Assembly (NCBI RefSeq): GCF_900100845.1
Contig: NZ_FNFP01000007.1
Location: 1 to 64,000 of the forward strand
Length of the DNA: 64,000 nt
Direction of reading: 5' to 3'
From: Natronincola ferrireducens
GTDB taxonomy: Bacteria > Bacillota > Clostridia > Peptostreptococcales > Natronincolaceae
Below, in pieces: positions 1-9,592 of this stretch. Positions within the stretch are counted from its first letter, which is position 1. Every line of letters starts with the position of its first letter. The notes under the pieces were generated by a model that saw only the letters and a program-made list of their open reading frames with translations, ran no database searches and was not told the origin of the DNA. The position numbers were made by a program, and so were the translations under genes.

Positions 1-537
1 GTTTTGTAATTCGTACTAAGTCCATTGGGGTCAACCCTAAAAGGATAAAACGCTTTAAGGATAAAGTGAGAAGAATTACAAGGCGAAACTCAGGAAGAGA
101 ACTTGAAAGTATTATTAAAGAACTAAATCCAATACTTAGGGGATGGATGAATTATTATCGCGTAGCAAACATTAAAAGTTTTACAAAAGATTTCATGCAG
201 TGGCTACGAAGAAGACTTAGAATGGTAAAGATGAAGCAATGGAAGACCTATAAGGCAATGCATAAAGAAATGAGAAAGCTAGGAATTAAAGGAAATGGTC
301 TAAGAATGGCTGTAACAAAGTGGAAGAACTCGAATGTTCATATAATCCACCAGATACTACCTAACAAATACTTTGACGACTTAGATCTCATTGATATTCA
401 TAAATACGAAGTTGGTTTGTTGTCGAATTATTATTAATTTGGTAAGAAATTTCAGGAGCCGGATACGGCAAACGTAAGTCCGGTTCTGTGAGAGCAAAGA
501 AAACAGGACTAATTATCCTGTTTTCTAGCTACTCGAT
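1..537 (+). mobile_element. group II intron, 3' part
   Basis: The 3' end of a group II intron, cut by the window edge. The maturase end is followed by a domain V-like hairpin at about 456-487 (GAGCCGGAT, bulge and GTAAGTCCGGTTC closing), then a domain VI-like perfect stem at 499-525, and a CTACTCGAT terminus at 529-537, which is the usual 3' splice-site form. The insertion target on the 5' side is outside the window. The splice site is assigned by motif only. Confidence 0.8.
3..437 (+). CDS. ltrA: group II intron reverse transcriptase/maturase, C-terminal part
   Basis: The reading frame is open from the first bases of the window, so this is the C-terminal end of an intron-encoded protein. 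The LNPILRGWMNYYR motif is the maturase (GIIM, domain X) signature, and the downstream basic helices fit intron RNA binding. The reverse transcriptase palm motifs lie upstream of the window. A GTG at 66 is only an internal codon. The protein would splice the surrounding RNA and drive its retrohoming. Confidence 0.85.
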   Translation, partial: FVIRTKSIGVNPKRIKRFKDKVRRITRRNSGRELESIIKELNPILRGWMNYYRVANIKSFTKDFMQWLRRRLRMVKMKQWKTYKAMHKEMRKLGIKGNGLRMAVTKWKNSNVHIIHQILPNKYFDDLDLIDIHKYEVGLLSNYY

Positions 538-605
538 TATAACCACTAGAAAATTATATACAATACTATCCTATGGATAAATATAATTTCCGTTATTGGT
601 TTCAT

Positions 606-646
606 AAAAGTCTTCTTATTAGATATTTCAAAGAAAGACTTTTTTA
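606..646 (+). terminator. Rho-independent terminator
   Basis: AAAAGTCTTCTT at 606-617 pairs with AAGAAAGACTTTT at 631-643 (one bulge) and is followed by T residues. It lies between the intron and the next gene, in an interval (538-794) that otherwise shows nothing coding. Confidence 0.6.
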
Positions 647-794
647 TTAAGATCGAGAGGTTGTTAATAAATTGCATACACATTATGTTGTGGTGAATAA
701 TAAAATTAATTAATATACAACAGTATTGAAAAATACCTAAAAGTCAAAAAGATAAAAAAGAATGATGACTACAAAAAGGTAGAAGGAGAACATT

Positions 795-1496
795 ATGAGA
801 TTGAATAATTATATTAGCTCAACGGGACTTTGCTCTAGAAGAGAAGCAGATCAGTTAATTAAACAGAAAAAGGTAAAGATAAATGGAGAAATTGCAGTAC
901 TAGGTTCCATAGTAGGTCCAAAGGATAAGGTTGAAGTAAATGGTAAGGCCTTAAAAACAAGGAAAAATGATGTATATATTGCTTTAAACAAGCCAGTAGG
1001 CATTACTTGTACAACTGAAAGACATATAAAAGGGAACATTATTGATTTTGTAAATCATCCCCAACGTATTTTTCCAATTGGTAGGCTGGATAAAGACTCC
1101 GAAGGCTTAATCCTTCTTACGAATGACGGAAGTATCGTTAACGAGATTTTAAGAGAACAGAACAATCATGAAAAGGATTATGTTGTAACCGTTGACAAAC
1201 CAATTACACCTTCTTTTATAGAGGGTATGTCCAAAGGAGTGAAGATCTATAATCCTGTAAAAAAACAATACACAACCACAAAGTCTTGTAAAATAATTAA
1301 AATAAATGAAAAAACCTTTAAAATTACTCTAAGCCAAGGATTGAACCGACAGATTAGAAGAATGTGCGCACACTTTGGGTATAGAGTTATAAAGTTGAAA
1401 CGCATTCGAATTATAAATATTACACTGAAGGATTTGCCAGTAGGCAAGTGGAGGAATTTAACAAGGGAAGAGGTTCAAAATATTAGAGATAAATAG
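795..1496 (+). CDS. rluF: 23S rRNA pseudouridine synthase, RluF type
   Basis: Isomerises a uridine to pseudouridine in 23S rRNA. Residues 1-60 form an S4 RNA-binding domain. The RsuA/RluB/E/F catalytic motif GRLDKDSEGL carries the nucleophile Asp99, and QGLNRQIRRM near residue 185 is the second family motif. The KPVGITCTTE stretch is characteristic of RluF rather than RluB. The length (233 aa) is slightly short for RluF. An AGAAGGAGA site at 781-789 supports the ATG. The gene stands alone and the target base (2604 in E. coli) is inferred from homology. Confidence 0.85.
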   Translation: MRLNNYISSTGLCSRREADQLIKQKKVKINGEIAVLGSIVGPKDKVEVNGKALKTRKNDVYIALNKPVGITCTTERHIKGNIIDFVNHPQRIFPIGRLDKDSEGLILLTNDGSIVNEILREQNNHEKDYVVTVDKPITPSFIEGMSKGVKIYNPVKKQYTTTKSCKIIKINEKTFKITLSQGLNRQIRRMCAHFGYRVIKLKRIRIINITLKDLPVGKWRNLTREEVQNIRDK

Positions 1497-1520
1497 AACC
1501 AATTCTCCCCCTAAGAATAT

Positions 1521-1538
1521 ATTATAGTATACTATAAT
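1521..1538. promoter_or_regulatory. 18-bp perfect palindrome upstream of LysM gene
   Basis: ATTATAGTATACTATAAT reads the same on both strands and sits about 50 bases before the LysM gene. It also contains a TATAAT-like -10. It could be an operator or a promoter core. A CATAGTATA at 1541-1549 resembles a sporulation sigma -10 (CATAnnnTA), but no matching -35 was seen. Confidence 0.4.
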
Positions 1539-1588
1539 GTCATAGTATATCGAAGTAAAAGAATATATTTAAAGGAGGAGATGAATTT

Positions 1589-2740
1589 ATGTACAATATG
1601 TACCATAGCCAAACATCCTGTCCCCTTGGAACAGCACCCTATGTTATTAGAGCAGGGGATACTTTCTTTGCCATAGCCATGAGATATGGCATATCTTTAG
1701 AGGCTCTCATAGCAGCGAATCCAGGAGTCAATCCAGATAGATTGTTTATTGGACAAATAATTTGTATACCAATGAAACCACCGTCCCCACCACCAACTGC
1801 CTGTCCTCCTGGAACAATGCCATATGTTATTAGGGCCGGAGATACTTTTTATTCAATAGCTAGGAGATACAATGTATCATTAGACGCCTTGATAGCAGCA
1901 AATCCAGGAGTAGATCCAGATAGGTTGCAAATTGGTCAGGTAATCTGTATACCCGTTACACCACCGCCGCCACCACCACCGCCACCACCACCTACCCCTG
2001 TATGCCCTACTTTAAGAAGAACTAGTACTGGTCCTTCAGTACGACAACTTCAAGAACTTTTAAGAGATGCTGGATTTGACCCCGGACCTATTGACGGGAT
2101 CTTCGGTCCAAGAACAGAAGAAGCAGTTAGAACTTTCCAACGAAGTAAGGGACTTACTGTGGATGGAATAGTAGGTGTGCAAACTTGGACTGCACTGGGT
2201 GTAGACTGTAGCGTAGTACCACCACCAACCTGTCCAACGGGAACAACACCCTATACCATTAGAGCTGGGGATACCTTCTTTGCACTTGCTGAAAGATTCA
2301 ACACAACAGTAGACGCAATAAGAAGAGCCAACCCAGGAGTAGATCCAAATAATTTACAAATTGGTCAAGTAATTTGTATGCCGACAACCACACCGCCACC
2401 AACCTGTCCAACGGGAACAACACCCTATACCATTAGAGCTGGAGATACCTTCTTTGCACTTGCTGAAAGATTCAACACAACAGTAGACGCAATAAGAAGA
2501 GCCAACCCAGGAGTAGATCCAAATAATTTACAAATTGGTCAAGTAATTTGTATACCGACAACCACACCACCACCAACCTGTCCAACGGGAACAACACCCT
2601 ATACCATTAGAGCAGGAGATACCTTCTTTGCACTTGCTGAAAGATTCAACACAACAGTAGACGCAATAAGAAGAGCCAACCCAGGAGTAGATCCAAATAA
2701 TTTACAAATTGGTCAAGTAATTTGTATACCAACAGCATAA
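1589..2740 (+). CDS. five-LysM peptidoglycan-binding protein
   Basis: A cell-wall or spore-associated binding protein without catalytic domain. The order is LysM (about 18-62), LysM (77-121), a proline run (about 123-136), a PG_binding_1 domain (about 140-205, with GPIDGIFGPRTEEAV), then three LysM units (about 216-383). Each LysM starts with a CPxGTxPYxIRAGDTFF pattern. There is no signal peptide, as in SafA-like spore coat proteins made in the mother cell, so a spore coat or cortex role is plausible but not shown. An AGGAGGAG site precedes the ATG. The last three LysM units are nearly identical at DNA level. Confidence 0.85.
   Translation: MYNMYHSQTSCPLGTAPYVIRAGDTFFAIAMRYGISLEALIAANPGVNPDRLFIGQIICIPMKPPSPPPTACPPGTMPYVIRAGDTFYSIARRYNVSLDALIAANPGVDPDRLQIGQVICIPVTPPPPPPPPPPPTPVCPTLRRTSTGPSVRQLQELLRDAGFDPGPIDGIFGPRTEEAVRTFQRSKGLTVDGIVGVQTWTALGVDCSVVPPPTCPTGTTPYTIRAGDTFFALAERFNTTVDAIRRANPGVDPNNLQIGQVICMPTTTPPPTCPTGTTPYTIRAGDTFFALAERFNTTVDAIRRANPGVDPNNLQIGQVICIPTTTPPPTCPTGTTPYTIRAGDTFFALAERFNTTVDAIRRANPGVDPNNLQIGQVICIPTA
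2225..2737 (+). repeat. 174-bp tandem repeats (three copies) inside LysM gene
   Basis: The phrase CTGTCCAACGGGAACAACAC recurs at about 2230, 2404 and 2578, a period of 174 bases (58 codons), with only a few base differences between units; the last unit is slightly short. The period is a multiple of three, so unit gain or loss keeps the frame. The near identity indicates recent duplication or ongoing homogenisation. Confidence 0.95.
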
Positions 2741-2759
2741 GTAAAGCAAAATAAAAAAA

Positions 2760-2791
2760 CAAGAGTTCCTTTGATGGAACTCTTGCTTTTT
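2760..2791 (+). terminator. Rho-independent terminator of LysM gene
   Basis: CAAGAGTTCC (2760-2769) pairs with GGAACTCTTG (2776-2785) over a six-base loop, followed by CTTTTT. Confidence 0.9.
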
Positions 2792-3006
2792 ATCAAGGAA
2801 GAAGTATTCTAAGGTCCTTTATCGCCAATAGTCAGGGTATCAAAACCTTAAATTCTTTGGAAAGGTCTATGGACTAGAAGGTCAGGAGTTGGAAATACGA
2901 ATAAAACCAGATGTTGTTGATGATAGACTATATAATATGGTAATATATTCATGTAATAGATAGCACCTATAAAATCATATGAATAAAAAAGGAGTTGTAG
3001 TTACTG

Positions 3007-3477
3007 ATGGAAGGGGTTTTGCAAAGGGTAAAGGATTATATAGAAACGTTGCCGATAGAATTAGAAGTAATAGAATTTCAAGAAGGAACTACTAAAACAG
3101 CAGCAATGGCAGCAGAGCAGTTGGGTGTAACCGTGGGTCAAATAGCAAAATCTATTTTATTTCTGGCTCAGGGAGAGCCTGCTTTGGTGGTTACCAGTGG
3201 AGACATAAAGGTTAATGCAAGTGCATTAAAAAAGGTTTTAGGAGCTAAGCCTAAATTGGCAAAGCAAGAAGAATGTATTGCAATAACAGGGTTTCCACCG
3301 GGAGGCGTATGTCCCTTTGCTTTAAAAACTTCTATAAGAATATTAATTGATAAAAGCATGGAGCGTTTTGAAGTGGTTTATGCAGCTGCTGGCACTGCTA
3401 ATACCGCTGTGCCTATTACAGTAGAGGAGCTTTTGATGGTTACCCAAGGAGAACTGGTGGATGTATGCAAGGAATAG
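3007..3477 (+). CDS. YbaK/EbsC family aminoacyl-tRNA deacylase
   Basis: A 156-residue single-domain YbaK/ProX-type protein of the size of free-standing trans-editing deacylases, which hydrolyse mischarged tRNAs (Cys-tRNAPro or Ala-tRNAPro in characterised members). The family core is visible as IAKSILFLAQGEPALVVTSGD (about residues 47-67) and the GGVCPF loop near 100, which contains the conserved Gly-Gly-x-x-Pro region. The lysine K49 matches the invariant family lysine. AAAGGAGTTG precedes the ATG. It is monocistronic, convergent with the next gene; the exact tRNA substrate is not predictable. Confidence 0.8.
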   Translation: MEGVLQRVKDYIETLPIELEVIEFQEGTTKTAAMAAEQLGVTVGQIAKSILFLAQGEPALVVTSGDIKVNASALKKVLGAKPKLAKQEECIAITGFPPGGVCPFALKTSIRILIDKSMERFEVVYAAAGTANTAVPITVEELLMVTQGELVDVCKE

Positions 3478-3534
3478 ATGGTCGACTAAAATAGACACCT
3501 TTTAATTCAAATCGATATTAAGGCTGTCTGCTCC

Positions 3535-3570
3535 AACAGGGATGACTAGATATTTATAGTCATCCCTGTT
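3535..3570. terminator. bidirectional terminator
   Basis: AACAGGGATGACTA (3535-3548) pairs with TAGTCATCCCTGTT (3557-3570), with a T-run after it on the plus strand. It lies between two convergent genes and overlaps the stop codon of the minus-strand gene. Confidence 0.8.
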
Positions 3571-4373
3571 TTTAGTTCGTTAACATTACTCATGTTTTGT
3601 TTGAAATAATGATACGCATCTTTTCCCGTACAATGGCATGTATAGTATTCCTTAGTACCATTAGCATTTAAAGTTTTTGCTAACATTTCTAAAAAATCTT
3701 CAGTTTCTAAACTTTTCTTTTTCATCCCCATTAAGTGGAATCCACCTATGACAGTTTTGATATTAGTATTTGTCAGCTCCTTAGCTCTATTGATTATATT
3801 AGTTATGCCCCTATGGGCACACCCACATAGCAAATTATAGGAATCATTTTCCTTAATCAAAAGATTTATTTCATGCTTGAAATCATCGGATACAATGTTA
3901 CCACTTCCATCTTTTTTATATAATTTTTTATTTGCTAAGGACAAAAGACTATTTTCAATAATATCATTGAACAAAATTAATTCGTCATTAATTTTTAACA
4001 TTCCATCAATTTCTACAAGTCTTTCGTTGTTACTTAACTCCCTCTTTAATCCTATGTTATATTTAATAAATCCAAATAACTTTGTAATATGGTTATCAAA
4101 AGCTTCCCTTCCTATATAGATTTTTGCCTTATCATTAATCTTTAGAAAGTCCTCTAATCCACCCCCATGGTCATAATGACCATGGGATATTATTGCTATA
4201 TCAACTTCTTCTAGATTTACACCTAGTTTTTTGGCATTATCTACAAAGTAGTGATTTGGGCCTGTATCAAACAGTATTTTATGCCTTATTGTTTCAATAT
4301 ATAGAGAGAGACCATGTTTGCACTTATAATTCTTTGAAATAGTACTATTTTCTAATAAGGTTATTATTTTCAT
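3546..4373 (-). CDS. metallo-beta-lactamase-fold hydrolase
   Basis: A 275-residue MBL-fold protein with the zinc motif SHGHYDHGGGL (H64, H66, D68, H69), the upstream LFDTGP strand (about 34-39) and later ligands in CGCAHRGI and GGFHLMG. The overall pattern matches the group annotated as 7,8-dihydropterin-6-yl-methyl-4-(beta-D-ribofuranosyl)aminobenzene 5'-phosphate synthase-like proteins of archaea and clostridia. The reaction in clostridia is not established. It is a lone gene with a CGAGGAGGG ribosome site and a terminator shared with the convergent YbaK gene. Confidence 0.8.
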   Translation of the reverse strand: MKIITLLENSTISKNYKCKHGLSLYIETIRHKILFDTGPNHYFVDNAKKLGVNLEEVDIAIISHGHYDHGGGLEDFLKINDKAKIYIGREAFDNHITKLFGFIKYNIGLKRELSNNERLVEIDGMLKINDELILFNDIIENSLLSLANKKLYKKDGSGNIVSDDFKHEINLLIKENDSYNLLCGCAHRGITNIINRAKELTNTNIKTVIGGFHLMGMKKKSLETEDFLEMLAKTLNANGTKEYYTCHCTGKDAYHYFKQNMSNVNELKTGMTINI

Positions 4374-4581
4374 TTTTACCCTCCTCGTATAATATTCGAT
4401 AAGTTTCTTTAATCTCCTTTGAATAAGTTATGAGTTTTTAGCAAAAAACTAAATTGAATTTTAAATATTTATATAATAAAAAAAGAAGAATAATATAAAT
4501 TTACTTATAGATAAAAGGGTGGGCGCTATAAAGTTAGCCTACATTAATTGTTAAAAATACTACCAAAGGGAGGGGTAATAA

Positions 4582-5502
4582 ATGAATAATATCGTAGTAA
4601 TAGGTAGTTTGAATATGGACATGGTAGTTAAGGTTGACCAAATTCCTAAGGTTGGAGAAACTGTGTTGGGGGGAGCCTTTAAAACAATACCTGGTGGGAA
4701 AGGTGCCAATCAAGCAGTGGCTGCTGCCAGATTAAATGGCAATGTTTCTATGATAGGTAGAGTTGGTAGGGATGTATTTGGAGAGGAACTGCTAAAAAAC
4801 CTGCAACAAGAAAACATTAACACCCAAGGTGTTACCCAAGATGATGAGGAAACTACGGGTATCGCTATGATTAATGTTGATAAAAAAGGCAATAATAATA
4901 TCGTTGTAGCACCTGGGGCCAACTATAAGTGTATTCCACAAGACATAGATGCCTTTGAAAATATTGTTGCAACTGCTAAGGTAATGGTTTTACAGATGGA
5001 AATACCTATGGAGACCATTGAATATGGGATAAAGCTGGCTAAGAAATATAATATTAAGGTTATATTAAATCCAGCTCCAGCAGTAGCGATTAAAAAGGAT
5101 ATTTTAGAGGATATATATTTGCTCACTCCCAATGAAACTGAGCTAGAGGTACTTACAGGATTAAAGGTAAGTAATGAAGAGGAAACAAAAACAGCTGCCA
5201 TGGAATTAATAAAGATGGGGGTTAAAAGAGTTATTGTTACCCTAGGAGATAAAGGGGTAATGCTGGTTGAAAAAGATGAAGAACAAGTAATAAAGGGTTA
5301 TAAAGTAAAAGCGGTGGATACCACTGCTGCAGGAGACTCCTTTACAGGAGCTTTAGCCGTATCTTTGGCTGAAGGTAAGGATTTAAAAGAGGCCATTCTC
5401 TTTGCAAATGCTGTGGCCGCCCTATCTGTTACAAGAGAGGGGGCCCAGACTTCTTTGCCAAACTTAGAGGAAGTAAAGACTTTTATAAAGGAGAGAAAAT
5501 AA
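4582..5502 (+). CDS. rbsK: ribokinase
   Basis: Phosphorylates D-ribose to ribose 5-phosphate in the cytosol, the first gene of a five-gene rbs operon. PfkB-family signatures are clear: the N-terminal GGKGANQAVAAARL (substrate and lid side) and the C-terminal DTTAAGDSFTGAL with the catalytic Asp near residue 252. The length (306 aa) is normal. A GGGAGGGG site precedes the ATG, and rbsD starts one base after the stop, so the two are probably translationally coupled. No rbsR lies next to the operon. Confidence 0.95.
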   Translation: MNNIVVIGSLNMDMVVKVDQIPKVGETVLGGAFKTIPGGKGANQAVAAARLNGNVSMIGRVGRDVFGEELLKNLQQENINTQGVTQDDEETTGIAMINVDKKGNNNIVVAPGANYKCIPQDIDAFENIVATAKVMVLQMEIPMETIEYGIKLAKKYNIKVILNPAPAVAIKKDILEDIYLLTPNETELEVLTGLKVSNEEETKTAAMELIKMGVKRVIVTLGDKGVMLVEKDEEQVIKGYKVKAVDTTAAGDSFTGALAVSLAEGKDLKEAILFANAVAALSVTREGAQTSLPNLEEVKTFIKERK

Positions 5503-5503
5503 G

Positions 5504-5902
5504 ATGAAAAAAACACAGCTTATTCATTCAGAGATTTCAGCGGTTATTGCTGAAATGGGACATACAGATATGTTGGTAATAGCTGATGGTGGACTTCCTA
5601 TACCAAAAGGAGTAAAAAAAATTGACATAGCCCTTACAGCAGGGATACCCAGTTTTTTAGACACCCTCTATACTATATTATCAGAACTAAAAGTTGAAGA
5701 AATTGTAATAGCTAAAGAAATGCTGGAAATAAGTCCCCATTTATATGAAAAAATAAAAGCATTAGTTAATGAAGAAGTAAAGATATCAAAAGTAAGCCAT
5801 GAAGCTTTTAAAGGCCTAACAATTGATGCAAAGACTATAATAAGAACCGGGGAATTCACTCCCTATGCCAATATTATATTAAAATCTGGTGTAGTCTTTT
5901 AA
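5504..5902 (+). CDS. rbsD: D-ribose pyranase
   Basis: Interconverts the beta-pyranose and furanose forms of ribose so that ribokinase can act. The 132-residue length and the motifs ISAVIAEMGHTD (catalytic His near 20) and ADGGLPIP are typical of RbsD. It is placed between rbsK and rbsA. Confidence 0.93.
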   Translation: MKKTQLIHSEISAVIAEMGHTDMLVIADGGLPIPKGVKKIDIALTAGIPSFLDTLYTILSELKVEEIVIAKEMLEISPHLYEKIKALVNEEVKISKVSHEAFKGLTIDAKTIIRTGEFTPYANIILKSGVVF

Positions 5903-5921
5903 ATTAAGAAAGGGTGAGATG

Positions 5922-7412
5922 ATGGATCAACCTATATTAGAAATGCATGATATCCTCAAGGTATTTCCAGGAGTAAAGGCACTCGAGGGTGTTCATCTAA
6001 AAATATATTCTGGTCAAGTAATGGCTTTAATTGGAGAAAATGGTGCAGGTAAATCTACCCTTATGAAAATTCTCAGTGGGGTTTATAAAAAAGATGGTGG
6101 AGAGATCTATTATAAAGGGGAAAGGATTGATATCAAAGATCCTAAGCATGCCCAACAATTAGCCATTGCCATCATTCATCAAGAGTTAAACTTAATTCCC
6201 CATTTAAGTGTTGCAGAAAATATATTTTTAGGAAGAGAATATATTCATTCTATTACAAAGAAGATTGATTGGAAAAAAATGCATGAAGAGAGTAGGAAAT
6301 TACTAGATGCATTAAATATAGATGTAAAATCTACAACATTAGTAGAAGAACTAAGTATAGGAAAACAGCAGATGATAGAAATAGCAAAAGCGCTTTCTCT
6401 TAACGCTGAAATCATTATTATGGATGAACCTACAGATGCCCTAACTACAAAGGAGACAGAAAGTCTTTTTAATGCAATTAACAAATTAAAGCTAGAAGGA
6501 AAAGCCATCATTTATATATCCCATAGAATGGAAGAAATTTTCGAAATTTGTGATTACTACACGGTATTGAGGGATGGAAAATATGTTAGCAGTGATTTGA
6601 TAGAAAATACTGATGAAGAAGGCATTATACAGATGATGGTAGGGAGAAAACTTGAGGATAAGTTTCCAAGAATAATTAACCAAGCAGGAACTGAAATTTT
6701 AAAGGTTATTAATATAAATAATGAATTTGTTAAGGATATAAGCTTTTCATTGAAAAAAGGAGAAGTTTTAGGAATTGCAGGACTTATGGGGGCTGGAAGA
6801 ACAGAACTGGCAAAAACCATATTTGGTGCTATTAAAATGAGTTCTGGCGAAATGTATATTGATAATCACCCGTTAAAAATTAAACATCCAAAGGATGCTA
6901 TTGATGCAGGTATTGCATATACATCTGAAAATAGAAAGGAAGAAGGTTTGATTCTTGAGCTTTCTGTTAAGGATAACATGACACTATCTTCTTTAAAGGA
7001 ATTATTAGGAGTAATAGGGAGAATAGATGGCAAAAAAGAAAAGGGATATGTAAAGGAATATGTAGAAAAAATGCAAATCAAAACCCCTGGAATCCATCAA
7101 ATTATTAAGAATTTAAGTGGAGGAAATCAGCAAAAAGTTGTTTTATCTAAGTGGATGATGACGAATCCAAAAGTTTTGATACTAGATGAACCCACTAGAG
7201 GAGTTGATGTGGGTGCAAAAACAGAAATATATCGCCTTATTAATGAATTAAAGAAAAAGGATGTAGGGATTATTGTCATTTCATCGGAGCTACCAGAGCT
7301 TTTAGGAATCACCGATAGAATTGTTGTAATGTATCAAGGAAGAATAACTGGTGAATTTGATCGAGATGAAGCTACCCAAGAAAGAATTATGAAATGTGCA
7401 GTGGGAAACTAG
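5922..7412 (+). CDS. rbsA: ribose ABC transporter, duplicated ATPase
   Basis: Energises ribose import. It has two ABC cassettes: the first Walker A is GENGAGKST (about 38-46) with signature LSIGKQQ and Walker B IIIMDEP; the second half has the usual degenerate Walker A (GLMGAGRTE) but a good LSGGNQQKVVLSKW signature and VLILDEPTRGVD. This asymmetry is normal for carbohydrate CUT2 ATPases. The second of two adjacent ATG codons (5922) is better spaced from AAAGGGTGA. The gene lies 19 bases after rbsD and 10 before rbsC. Confidence 0.93.
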   Translation: MDQPILEMHDILKVFPGVKALEGVHLKIYSGQVMALIGENGAGKSTLMKILSGVYKKDGGEIYYKGERIDIKDPKHAQQLAIAIIHQELNLIPHLSVAENIFLGREYIHSITKKIDWKKMHEESRKLLDALNIDVKSTTLVEELSIGKQQMIEIAKALSLNAEIIIMDEPTDALTTKETESLFNAINKLKLEGKAIIYISHRMEEIFEICDYYTVLRDGKYVSSDLIENTDEEGIIQMMVGRKLEDKFPRIINQAGTEILKVININNEFVKDISFSLKKGEVLGIAGLMGAGRTELAKTIFGAIKMSSGEMYIDNHPLKIKHPKDAIDAGIAYTSENRKEEGLILELSVKDNMTLSSLKELLGVIGRIDGKKEKGYVKEYVEKMQIKTPGIHQIIKNLSGGNQQKVVLSKWMMTNPKVLILDEPTRGVDVGAKTEIYRLINELKKKDVGIIVISSELPELLGITDRIVVMYQGRITGEFDRDEATQERIMKCAVGN

Positions 7413-7422
7413 GAGGTTATCT

Positions 7423-8364
7423 ATGAAAAAAGATGATTTACTGAATAAAGAATTCATTTATAAATTTAGGTCACTAATTGGTTTGCTAATCCTTGTTATC
7501 ATATTATCATTACTATCACCAAGATTTCTAACATTTTCCAACCTGACAAATGTTTTAAGACAAACGTCGTTAAATGCTATTATTGCAGTAGGTATGACAT
7601 TTGTTATTCTTACAGGTGGTATCGATTTATCGGTTGGCTCCATATTGGCGTTGTCTAGTGCTGTAACAGCTGGATTATTGGTGGAAGGATATTCTGTTGT
7701 TATAGCAGTATTGATAGGTCTTATTATAGGAGGTGTGATTGGGGCTTTTAATGGCATTGTTATAACAAGAGGTAAGATTCCTCCATTTATTACAACCTTA
7801 GCGGTTATGACACTAGTTAGGGGTGCTACTCTAGTCTATACTGGAGGACAGCCTATTACAGGATTAGGAACTGTCTTTAGAAAAATTGGAACAGGATATA
7901 TTCCTTTTATCAATATTCCTGTACCAGTAATTGTTATGCTTTTTATATTTCTAATAGCCTACTACACTCTTTCCCAAACAAGATTTGGAAGATATGTTTA
8001 TGCATTGGGAGGCAATGAGGAAGCTGCGAGACTTTCGGGTATCAATACCAACAGAGTAAAGACAATGGTTTATTCTATTAGTGGTATGTTAGCGGCATTA
8101 AGTGGAATTATCTTAACTTCACGCTTGAATTCAGCTCAACCAACTGCAGGAGAAGGCTACGAACTAGATGCTATTGCTGCTGTAGTTTTGGGGGGTAGTA
8201 GCTTGTCAGGAGGCAAAGGGAGTATAGGTGGAACCCTTATTGGTGCCCTTATTATAGGGATACTAAATAATGGTTTAAATCTATTGGATGTTTCGCCATT
8301 TTATCAGCTGATGGCTAAAGGTGCAGTAATTCTTTTAGCTGTTCTGCTGGATAAAAATAAATAA
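7423..8364 (+). CDS. rbsC: ribose ABC transporter permease
   Basis: The membrane channel of the ribose importer, 313 residues with about eight to ten hydrophobic helices. The conserved GGIDLSVGS segment and the EAARLSGI coupling loop identify the CUT2 (AraH/RbsC) family. The start at 7423 is chosen because AGGAGG (7411-7416) lies directly upstream; a longer frame from 7396 would run into rbsA without a ribosome site. Confidence 0.93.
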   Translation: MKKDDLLNKEFIYKFRSLIGLLILVIILSLLSPRFLTFSNLTNVLRQTSLNAIIAVGMTFVILTGGIDLSVGSILALSSAVTAGLLVEGYSVVIAVLIGLIIGGVIGAFNGIVITRGKIPPFITTLAVMTLVRGATLVYTGGQPITGLGTVFRKIGTGYIPFINIPVPVIVMLFIFLIAYYTLSQTRFGRYVYALGGNEEAARLSGINTNRVKTMVYSISGMLAALSGIILTSRLNSAQPTAGEGYELDAIAAVVLGGSSLSGGKGSIGGTLIGALIIGILNNGLNLLDVSPFYQLMAKGAVILLAVLLDKNK

Positions 8365-8383
8365 TTTAAGGGGAGGATTTAGC

Positions 8384-9289
8384 ATGAAAAAAGCATTAGT
8401 ATTTGTATTGGTAGCGGTTGTTGTCATGTCTCTTTTGGTCGGCTGTGGTACACAAGCTCCACAAGAGGAAGGTACAGAAAAAATAGGCTTAGTTGTTTCT
8501 ACTTTAAATAATCCCTTCTTTGTAACATTAAGGGATGGAGCTCAGGCAAAGGCAGATGAGCTGGGTTATGAGCTAATCGTTCTTGACTCACAAAACGATG
8601 CTGCAAGGGAATTAGCAAATGTAGAGGATTTAGTTCAAAGGGGAGTAAAGGTTATCTTAATTAATCCAACCGATAGTGATGCAGTTGGTAATGCAATTAT
8701 GGTAGCAAATGATGCAAATATCCCCATTATTACTCTGGACAGGGGAGCCAATGAAGGAGAAGTAGTAAGTCATATTGCTTCTGATAATGTAGGGGGAGGA
8801 AAAATAGCAGGAGAGTATATTGTTGAACAGATAGGTGGAACTGGCAAAGTAGTTGAGCTTGAGGGGATTCCTGGTACATCGGCAGCAAGAGATAGAGGTA
8901 AAGGTTTTAATGATGCTGTAGGTGAAGCTAATGATATAGAAGTAGTTGCAAGACAGGCAGCTGATTTCGATAGAACAAAAGGCTTAAATGTAATGGAAAA
9001 CATTATCCAAGCTCAGGAAGAAATTGCTGCAGTATTTGCCCATAATGATGAAATGGCCTTAGGTGCTATTGAAGCATTGGGGGCAGCGGGAAGAGACAAT
9101 GTTATAGTAGTTGGCTTTGATGCCACCGATGATGCAGTTAATGCAGTAAATGAAGGAAAGATGGCAGCTACTGTTGCACAACAGCCAGATAGAATAGGTG
9201 CATTAGGGATAGAAAGCGCTGCTAAAGTAATGACAGGGGAACGTATAGAAGCCAATATTCCAGTTGAGCTTAGGCTCGTAACTAAATAA
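8384..9289 (+). CDS. rbsB: ribose-binding lipoprotein
   Basis: Extracellular substrate-binding component of the ribose importer. A signal peptide ends in the lipobox LVGCG (Cys21 is the lipidation site). The mature part has the periplasmic-binding-protein 1 fold, with ligand-region motifs such as [20 protein letters not shown] and [10 protein letters not shown]. It is the last gene of the operon, followed by a terminator. Confidence 0.95.
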   Translation: MKKALVFVLVAVVVMSLLVGCGTQAPQEEGTEKIGLVVSTLNNPFFVTLRDGAQAKADELGYELIVLDSQNDAARELANVEDLVQRGVKVILINPTDSDAVGNAIMVANDANIPIITLDRGANEGEVVSHIASDNVGGGKIAGEYIVEQIGGTGKVVELEGIPGTSAARDRGKGFNDAVGEANDIEVVARQAADFDRTKGLNVMENIIQAQEEIAAVFAHNDEMALGAIEALGAAGRDNVIVVGFDATDDAVNAVNEGKMAATVAQQPDRIGALGIESAAKVMTGERIEANIPVELRLVTK

Positions 9290-9315
9290 CAACGTAGCTT
9301 CTCAGCTATAATAAG

Positions 9316-9350
9316 TCCCAAGGAAAAGTATAACTACTCCTTGGGATTTT
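9316..9350 (+). terminator. terminator of rbs operon
   Basis: TCCCAAGGA (9316-9324) pairs with TCCTTGGGA (9338-9346) and is followed by TTTT. Confidence 0.85.
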
Positions 9351-9505
9351 CATATTTTAATAGACATCTGTTAACACAGCCTTCTAATTAAAATATATAG
9401 GCTTGAAGATGAGCTAATAATTTCTACTTCTTCTATTCAATTGATAAGCTACCATATAGTAGGATAAAAGTATGCTGATCGTTAATAAAAGAATAATTAA
9501 TTTTT

Positions 9506-9592
9506 AAAAACGAACATTAACATGTTTTATATTCTGTATAAATCGTATTATAACACATTTTTAAAAATAATTTAAAAAAATAGTTCGCTTTT
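9506..9592. promoter_or_regulatory. two inverted PurR-type boxes
   Basis: AAAAACGAACATT at 9506-9518 and, on the minus strand, AAAAGCGAACTAT (9580-9592) each match the PurR box AWWWCCGAACWWT at all but one position. They face each other upstream of the xanthine/uracil permease, and the second overlaps the -35 region. The consensus is from Bacillus and Lactococcus PurR; whether this organism has a PurR is not visible here. Confidence 0.6.

Noticed and set aside
1541-1549. Sporulation sigma-K promoter of the LysM gene
   Set aside because: A CATAnnnTA -10 is present but no AC-type -35 at the right distance was seen.
2225-2737. LysM 174-bp repeats as a CRISPR or mobile array
   Set aside because: They are in-frame coding duplications of a known domain.
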